A DNA stretch of 17,115 bases from an uncultured Verrucomicrobiota bacterium (lineage in GTDB: Bacteria; Verrucomicrobiota; Kiritimatiellia; RFP12; UBA1067), in NCBI GenBank assembly GCA_937901395.1, contig CALCDB010000193.1, positions 1 to 17,115 on the forward strand. Direction: 5' to 3'. A program made the translations under genes and the position numbers. Numbering within the stretch: the first letter of the stretch is position 1; the number at the start of each line of letters is the position of its first letter. Shown here piece by piece: positions 14,039-17,115 of this stretch. The notes beneath the pieces were generated by a model. It was not told the origin of the DNA and did no database searches. It saw nothing but the letters and a program-made list of their open reading frames with translations.

Positions 14039-14464
14039 ATTGAGACGGTTCTCGCCGTCTTGGTTATCACGGGTTTGTTTCTTTGCCTGTTCAAGCTCTC
14101 GCAACTGTTGACGGGCAAGATTCTCGTAGAGCACGCGGCCATGAGAGTGGCGCGTGCTCGCGCGGTGGGCTTCAACGATTTCATGTGCCAGAAGTCGGCG
14201 AGAGTCGCGGTTATACCGATTGCGGGCAAACGTCTCTGGCCGGAAGGCGATGAATTCGACTATCCCATGGAGCTGGCGAGAACTGCCGTATATATGCAAA
14301 CCGGCAATAGCGCCATCGCCGCCGGAGTGTTGGACTACGAGCGTTGGCATGAACTCAGGGTCGAGCCCGGCGATGGAACCGATGCGCGGGTAAAGCTTGA
14401 CTTCGAGGGCAATGCCGGAATCGAAAGCAATTATCCAATGTATATGCTGAATGGGGGAAGATGA
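14015..14464 (+). CDS. TadE-like pseudopilin
   Basis: This 149-residue protein begins at a GTG directly after the previous TAA and reads MRRRGQAMIETVLAVLVITG: G|Q site, Glu at +5, hydrophobic helix to about residue 28. After the helix comes LLTGKILVEHAAMRVARARAVG, similar to TadE-type minor pilins where 'A-x-x-A-A-R-x-x-A' follows the helix. The remaining roughly 100 residues are an extracytoplasmic domain without recognised motifs. TadE-like proteins assist Tad pilus assembly in other bacteria. Its stop overlaps the next gene (ATGA), so the two are translationally coupled. Confidence 0.75.
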   Translation: MRRRGQAMIETVLAVLVITGLFLCLFKLSQLLTGKILVEHAAMRVARARAVGFNDFMCQKSARVAVIPIAGKRLWPEGDEFDYPMELARTAVYMQTGNSAIAAGVLDYERWHELRVEPGDGTDARVKLDFEGNAGIESNYPMYMLNGGR

Positions 14465-15822
14465 GCGCGAGAAGAGGACAGGTCGCTTTATATCTGGTGC
14501 TCGTATTGGTGGCGATTTGTCTACTGACGATGATGAACGTGGAGACGTTCCTCGCGGTTAGCGCCAAGAATCGGACGATGAATTGCGGGGATGCGGCGGC
14601 CTTGGCGGTTGCGAAGCATCAAGGTGAGTTGCTGAATAGAATCGGCACGTTGAACATCGAGCATCTCGAAGCCGCCATCAAAAACGACGAAGAGCGATGC
14701 CGGCAAATCTTTGAAGAGCAACAACGCCTATGCTTTCTTTCGCCGCTGGAGGGCATACGAATCGGCAATGATGTGGCGCGCAGCAATGGCGCAGAACCAA
14801 ACGATGACATGCGCGACATCCTAAAGCGTCATGTAATGGAGATTAGGACGATCTACGAGCCAAACCCGGAATCGTATCCCGAGCCATGGGAAGGCGCTTG
14901 GGAGGAATATGCGATTAAGCTTGAGCTCATGATCGGCGGCGGCATCTGGGCGGGGCCTGATAATATCGATTTCATCGATGCGGCGAATGGACATTACCTA
15001 TTGTTGCCGATGTTTTATCATGCGATTGCCGGGCGCAATTGGTGTTGGTTCTATTTTCATGCGCAAGGGCTGTTGGATTCGTACGCCGGCTTTAAGGATT
15101 GGGGACCATTGCCCGGCGCCGATTTGGAATCGCGGCTACGCAAAGCCGTCAACAGCGAGGTATATTCGCTCAATCTGCAAGCGCGAACCGGTAGCGCGCT
15201 AATCTTGTTGGGCAAGGAGAAGATAATGGAGCTTACGGAGGCGAGCGAGGAAGACCTCGATAATTCGCTCTTGCTTCGCGATCCTCTGCAAAGTTGGTTT
15301 TTCTACGATGCCAATATCTGGCGAAAGTGGTGGGAGATCGACCCCGATGGACCTTGGCGCTTTCCGGTAGTCGGCGCGGTAAAGCCGGAATACGATATTC
15401 GCGGATGTGCGGCGATTTGCAGGGTAATGCAGAAGATTCCCGATCTCGTGGATGGCAACGACGCCACCGAACGCATGGCGAAGTGGTCGGGCGCGGCCAA
15501 GCCCTTCGGAATCGTGGGCTCGGCGGATTTCGTGATTCCGGTGTTTTCAGAAGCTCGCTTGGTGCCGCTTGATTCGGTAGGCGGCGCCGATTTGTCGACC
15601 GCCGATCCCGATTGGATGCGCCATGTAAGAGAGCATCTTTCGCGCTATCTTGAGCAGGGAGCCGGCTATCCGGCGTCCTGTTATTATTGCGCGCAACTTC
15701 AGCTTTGGGAACACCCGTCATTGCGTTCGCAAGCGCGTAATTGGCTTAAGTATAATTCGAATAGTTGTCAGCGCGGGGATGGTCCGGGCGGCGGAATAGG
15801 AGGCACTCCTCATGGCCATTAA
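14461..15822 (+). CDS. TadG-like protein with large extracytoplasmic domain
   Basis: This 453-residue protein opens MSARRGQVALYLVLVLVAIC. It keeps the RRGQ leader but has Tyr in place of the +5 Glu, as is usual for TadG-like putative Tad proteins that are not incorporated like pilins. Residues 38-50 (MNCGDAAALAVAK) match the 'N-x-x-D-A-A-A-L-A-A-A' segment after the helix in TadG/TadE-like proteins. The remainder is a large exported domain with about nine cysteines and a Trp-rich stretch (WFFYDANIWRKWWE), ending in a Gly-rich tail (GDGPGGGIGGTPHGH). No von Willebrand A domain was recognised. The gene ends 11 nt inside the next one. It may be a pilus-associated surface or tip protein, by inference. 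Confidence 0.72.
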   Translation: MSARRGQVALYLVLVLVAICLLTMMNVETFLAVSAKNRTMNCGDAAALAVAKHQGELLNRIGTLNIEHLEAAIKNDEERCRQIFEEQQRLCFLSPLEGIRIGNDVARSNGAEPNDDMRDILKRHVMEIRTIYEPNPESYPEPWEGAWEEYAIKLELMIGGGIWAGPDNIDFIDAANGHYLLLPMFYHAIAGRNWCWFYFHAQGLLDSYAGFKDWGPLPGADLESRLRKAVNSEVYSLNLQARTGSALILLGKEKIMELTEASEEDLDNSLLLRDPLQSWFFYDANIWRKWWEIDPDGPWRFPVVGAVKPEYDIRGCAAICRVMQKIPDLVDGNDATERMAKWSGAAKPFGIVGSADFVIPVFSEARLVPLDSVGGADLSTADPDWMRHVREHLSRYLEQGAGYPASCYYCAQLQLWEHPSLRSQARNWLKYNSNSCQRGDGPGGGIGGTPHGH

Positions 15823-16066
15823 ACGAGCGCAGGCGCTGATAGAATTGGCGATTGGTATGTTCGCCATCTCCTTGGTGGTCGGGGCGCTATGCGTGTTCGC
15901 GGTGTATATCGCGCGTTCCCTCAAGGTGCAGAATCAGTTGCGCACTGGCGGCAAGCATACCGATTCGGTAGAGGTGGATGAATGGACCTCGGCCAACGTT
16001 TTTGGAGTAAAGACCCTAAAGATAAACGAAAAACTGGAGATGCCTTCAACGGCAATACTAAAATGA
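15812..16066 (+). CDS. Small pseudopilin-like protein with RAQ site, 84 aa
   Basis: This 84-residue protein begins MAIKRAQALIELAIGMFAIS: basic leader, then A|Q instead of G|Q, Glu at +5, and a hydrophobic helix to about residue 33. The mature polar part is short and ends MPSTAILK. The Shine-Dalgarno AGGAGG at 15798-15803 has 8 nt spacing and supports the ATG at 15812, which lies within the end of the preceding gene. Replacement of the -1 Gly by Ala would be expected to reduce or alter processing, since prepilin peptidases strongly prefer Gly. It may be a TadE-like partner or a membrane-anchored form. Its stop overlaps the next start (ATGA). Confidence 0.7.
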   Translation: MAIKRAQALIELAIGMFAISLVVGALCVFAVYIARSLKVQNQLRTGGKHTDSVEVDEWTSANVFGVKTLKINEKLEMPSTAILK

Positions 16067-17115
16067 GAATTGCGGAATTAAACAAGATCGCCAAGAAGCG
16101 GAAGTTAGATGAGGTATTAGTAATCAATCAGGCCAATGTTCGCGCATTGACGGGCGTGAACTGCGATAATGCGGTATTGACGTTAGATACATTCTATACC
16201 GATTTTCGCTATGTCCCGATGGTGCATAGAGTTGCGCCGGAACTGAAGTGTCGCGACTTGAAACACCTCGAATACAAGCGCGCGAAGCGCATCGGCTTCG
16301 AGGGCTCGATCTCGCATGCGCGCTTTCTGGCGCTCAAGAAGCACGCTCCCCGCGCGCAGTTCGTGGATATCTCGAAGGATCTATCGTCCCTGCGCGCGGT
16401 GAAGACCGCGGAGGAGATCGAGAAGTTACGCGCTTCCGAACGGCTTACCTGCGATATATGGAATGAGGCATCGGCGAAATTCAAGCCGGGCATGACGGAA
16501 TTGCAAATGGCCAGAATCATCAAGATGATGATGATTGAACGCGGTGAAGGCGAGGCGTTCGATACGATCGTCTGCGTGGGATCGGATGTTGATTTGAAAG
16601 ATATCGTCAAAACGACCGACGACATCTACGAGTTGCGCTGGTACGAGAAAGATGGCAAACCGGACGGCACGGGATCCACCGAGCCATTCACGGTGAAGAC
16701 CGACAAGCCGGCAGAGTTGAAGTACTATGTGACACAACGCAGCACCAAGTCGCCATATCCGGAGAGTAAGATGAAGGAGGTGAAGGTGACGGTTGTCGGC
16801 GTTGACGTTCCAGACACGACAGGCAACGTATACCACTACTGCGCGGGCGACGAGCCAGTCGATTTGAAGGCGAAGCTCAGGAAGGACCAAGACAAGTACC
16901 TCTACGCCGACCAGCTCCACTGGACATTGGACGGAGGCGATGAGACGGACGACTTCACCGCTGTGAATACGAAGGTCGAGAAGACAACACCTTACGAGTA
17001 CAGCGTATACCAAAGCTACACGATCAACAACAAGAACCAGGATGTATGTAAGGGCGATGTGTTGACGTGGAATGTCGAGGTGACCTACGTTCCTGAGTTG
17101 GAGACGAGCCAGGTT
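16063..17115 (+). CDS. M24 peptidase (Xaa-Pro aminopeptidase-like) N-terminal part joined to Ig-like surface-protein sequence; open at window end
   Basis: The frame from ATG 16063 stays open to the window end (351 codons). Residues 1-173 match the start of Xaa-Pro aminopeptidase-like M24 proteins: a creatinase-type N-terminal domain (DEVLVINQANVRALTG, YTDFRYVPM), then the pita-bread start LRAVKTAEEIEKLRASERLT, FKPGMTELQMARII and GEAFDTIVCVG. The expected metal ligands (Asp, Asp, His, Glu, Glu) never appear. From about residue 174 it reads as Ig-like modules of Bacteroidota adhesins: LRWYEKDGKP, LKYYVTQRSTKSPYPESKM, EVKVTVVGVD, then a second module with VYHYCAGDEPVDL. Asp codons change from 9 GAT:1 GAC to 7:13, and Tyr becomes 12 TAC:2 TAT. 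A joined assembly is the simplest reading; as written it cannot be an active peptidase. Confidence 0.7.
   Translation, partial: MRIAELNKIAKKRKLDEVLVINQANVRALTGVNCDNAVLTLDTFYTDFRYVPMVHRVAPELKCRDLKHLEYKRAKRIGFEGSISHARFLALKKHAPRAQFVDISKDLSSLRAVKTAEEIEKLRASERLTCDIWNEASAKFKPGMTELQMARIIKMMMIERGEGEAFDTIVCVGSDVDLKDIVKTTDDIYELRWYEKDGKPDGTGSTEPFTVKTDKPAELKYYVTQRSTKSPYPESKMKEVKVTVVGVDVPDTTGNVYHYCAGDEPVDLKAKLRKDQDKYLYADQLHWTLDGGDETDDFTAVNTKVEKTTPYEYSVYQSYTINNKNQDVCKGDVLTWNVEVTYVPELETSQV
16579..16596 (+). other. Apparent junction between two unrelated coding sequences
   Basis: M24-type homology ends at about VCVGSD and Ig-like surface-protein sequence begins by LKDIV. The break lies in GGATCGGATGTTGATTTG. 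The reading frame is kept across it, and codon preference differs on each side. It could be an assembly join, recombination or a real fusion. Confidence 0.6.

Noticed and set aside
15751..15756. TATAAT near the end of the TadG-like gene as a promoter for the last pilin-like gene
   Set aside because: No preceding TG and no fitting -35; it lies inside coding sequence and the next gene has a strong Shine-Dalgarno within the operon.
1..17115. tRNA, rRNA, CRISPR array, insertion sequence, toxin-antitoxin pair or intrinsic terminators
   Set aside because: Looked for in gaps and gene ends by eye; intergenic gaps are under 30 nt and show no hairpin followed by a T run, repeats with spacers, or transposase motifs.

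Overview
All genes in this window lie on the + strand, packed end to end with small gaps or short overlaps. Base composition is moderate. Gene content and style suggest a member of the PVC superphylum, most likely Kiritimatiellota or Lentisphaerota. The main hints are an HTH-EIIA fusion, a tail-anchored KPP/KT-x-[RK]-I protein beside ABC genes, and a run of small RGQ-type pilins. This placement is an inference from protein style, not a database result.

Layout. Region 1 (1-2963) holds the 3' part of lgt (lipoprotein diacylglyceryl transferase), a DNA polymerase III delta subunit (holA-like), an HTH plus PTS-EIIA fusion protein and a HAD phosphatase, joined by 4-nt start/stop overlaps. Region 2 (2946-9217) starts at a clear promoter and carries pyrH (UMP kinase), frr (ribosome recycling factor), an unknown Lys/Pro-rich tail-anchored protein, a permease-ATPase-permease ABC exporter and a NagX/DUF5009-type membrane acyltransferase. 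Region 3 (9189-12496) has its own promoter and encodes galE, a small protein that looks like a degenerate uracil-DNA glycosylase fold, and pyrK-pyrD (class 1B dihydroorotate dehydrogenase). Region 4 (12489-13606) is an LptF/LptG-family permease with its own promoter. Region 5 (13592-16066) is a promoter-driven string of five small pilin or pseudopilin-like genes of the Tad/Flp type. Region 6 (16063-end) begins as an M24 (Xaa-Pro aminopeptidase-like) protein but changes at about 16,579-16,596 into Bacteroidota-style Ig-like surface-protein sequence with different codon use. This is a likely assembly chimera, or else a remarkable fusion.

How it works together. The genes serve envelope building (lgt, Lpt permease, ABC exporter, acyltransferase, galE), pyrimidine synthesis (pyrD, pyrK, pyrH), translation and replication housekeeping (frr, holA) and a surface pilus. 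The most interesting regulatory signal is a shared promoter form, TGN-TA(T/C)AAT. At three of its four sites (pyrH, the Lpt permease, the first pilin) the -10 box sits only 5-8 nt before the start codon and no Shine-Dalgarno is visible, which predicts leaderless mRNAs. Genes inside the operons mostly do have Shine-Dalgarno sequences. No tRNA, rRNA, CRISPR array, insertion sequence or convincing intrinsic terminator was seen, and no stretch above 300 bases lacks a gene.
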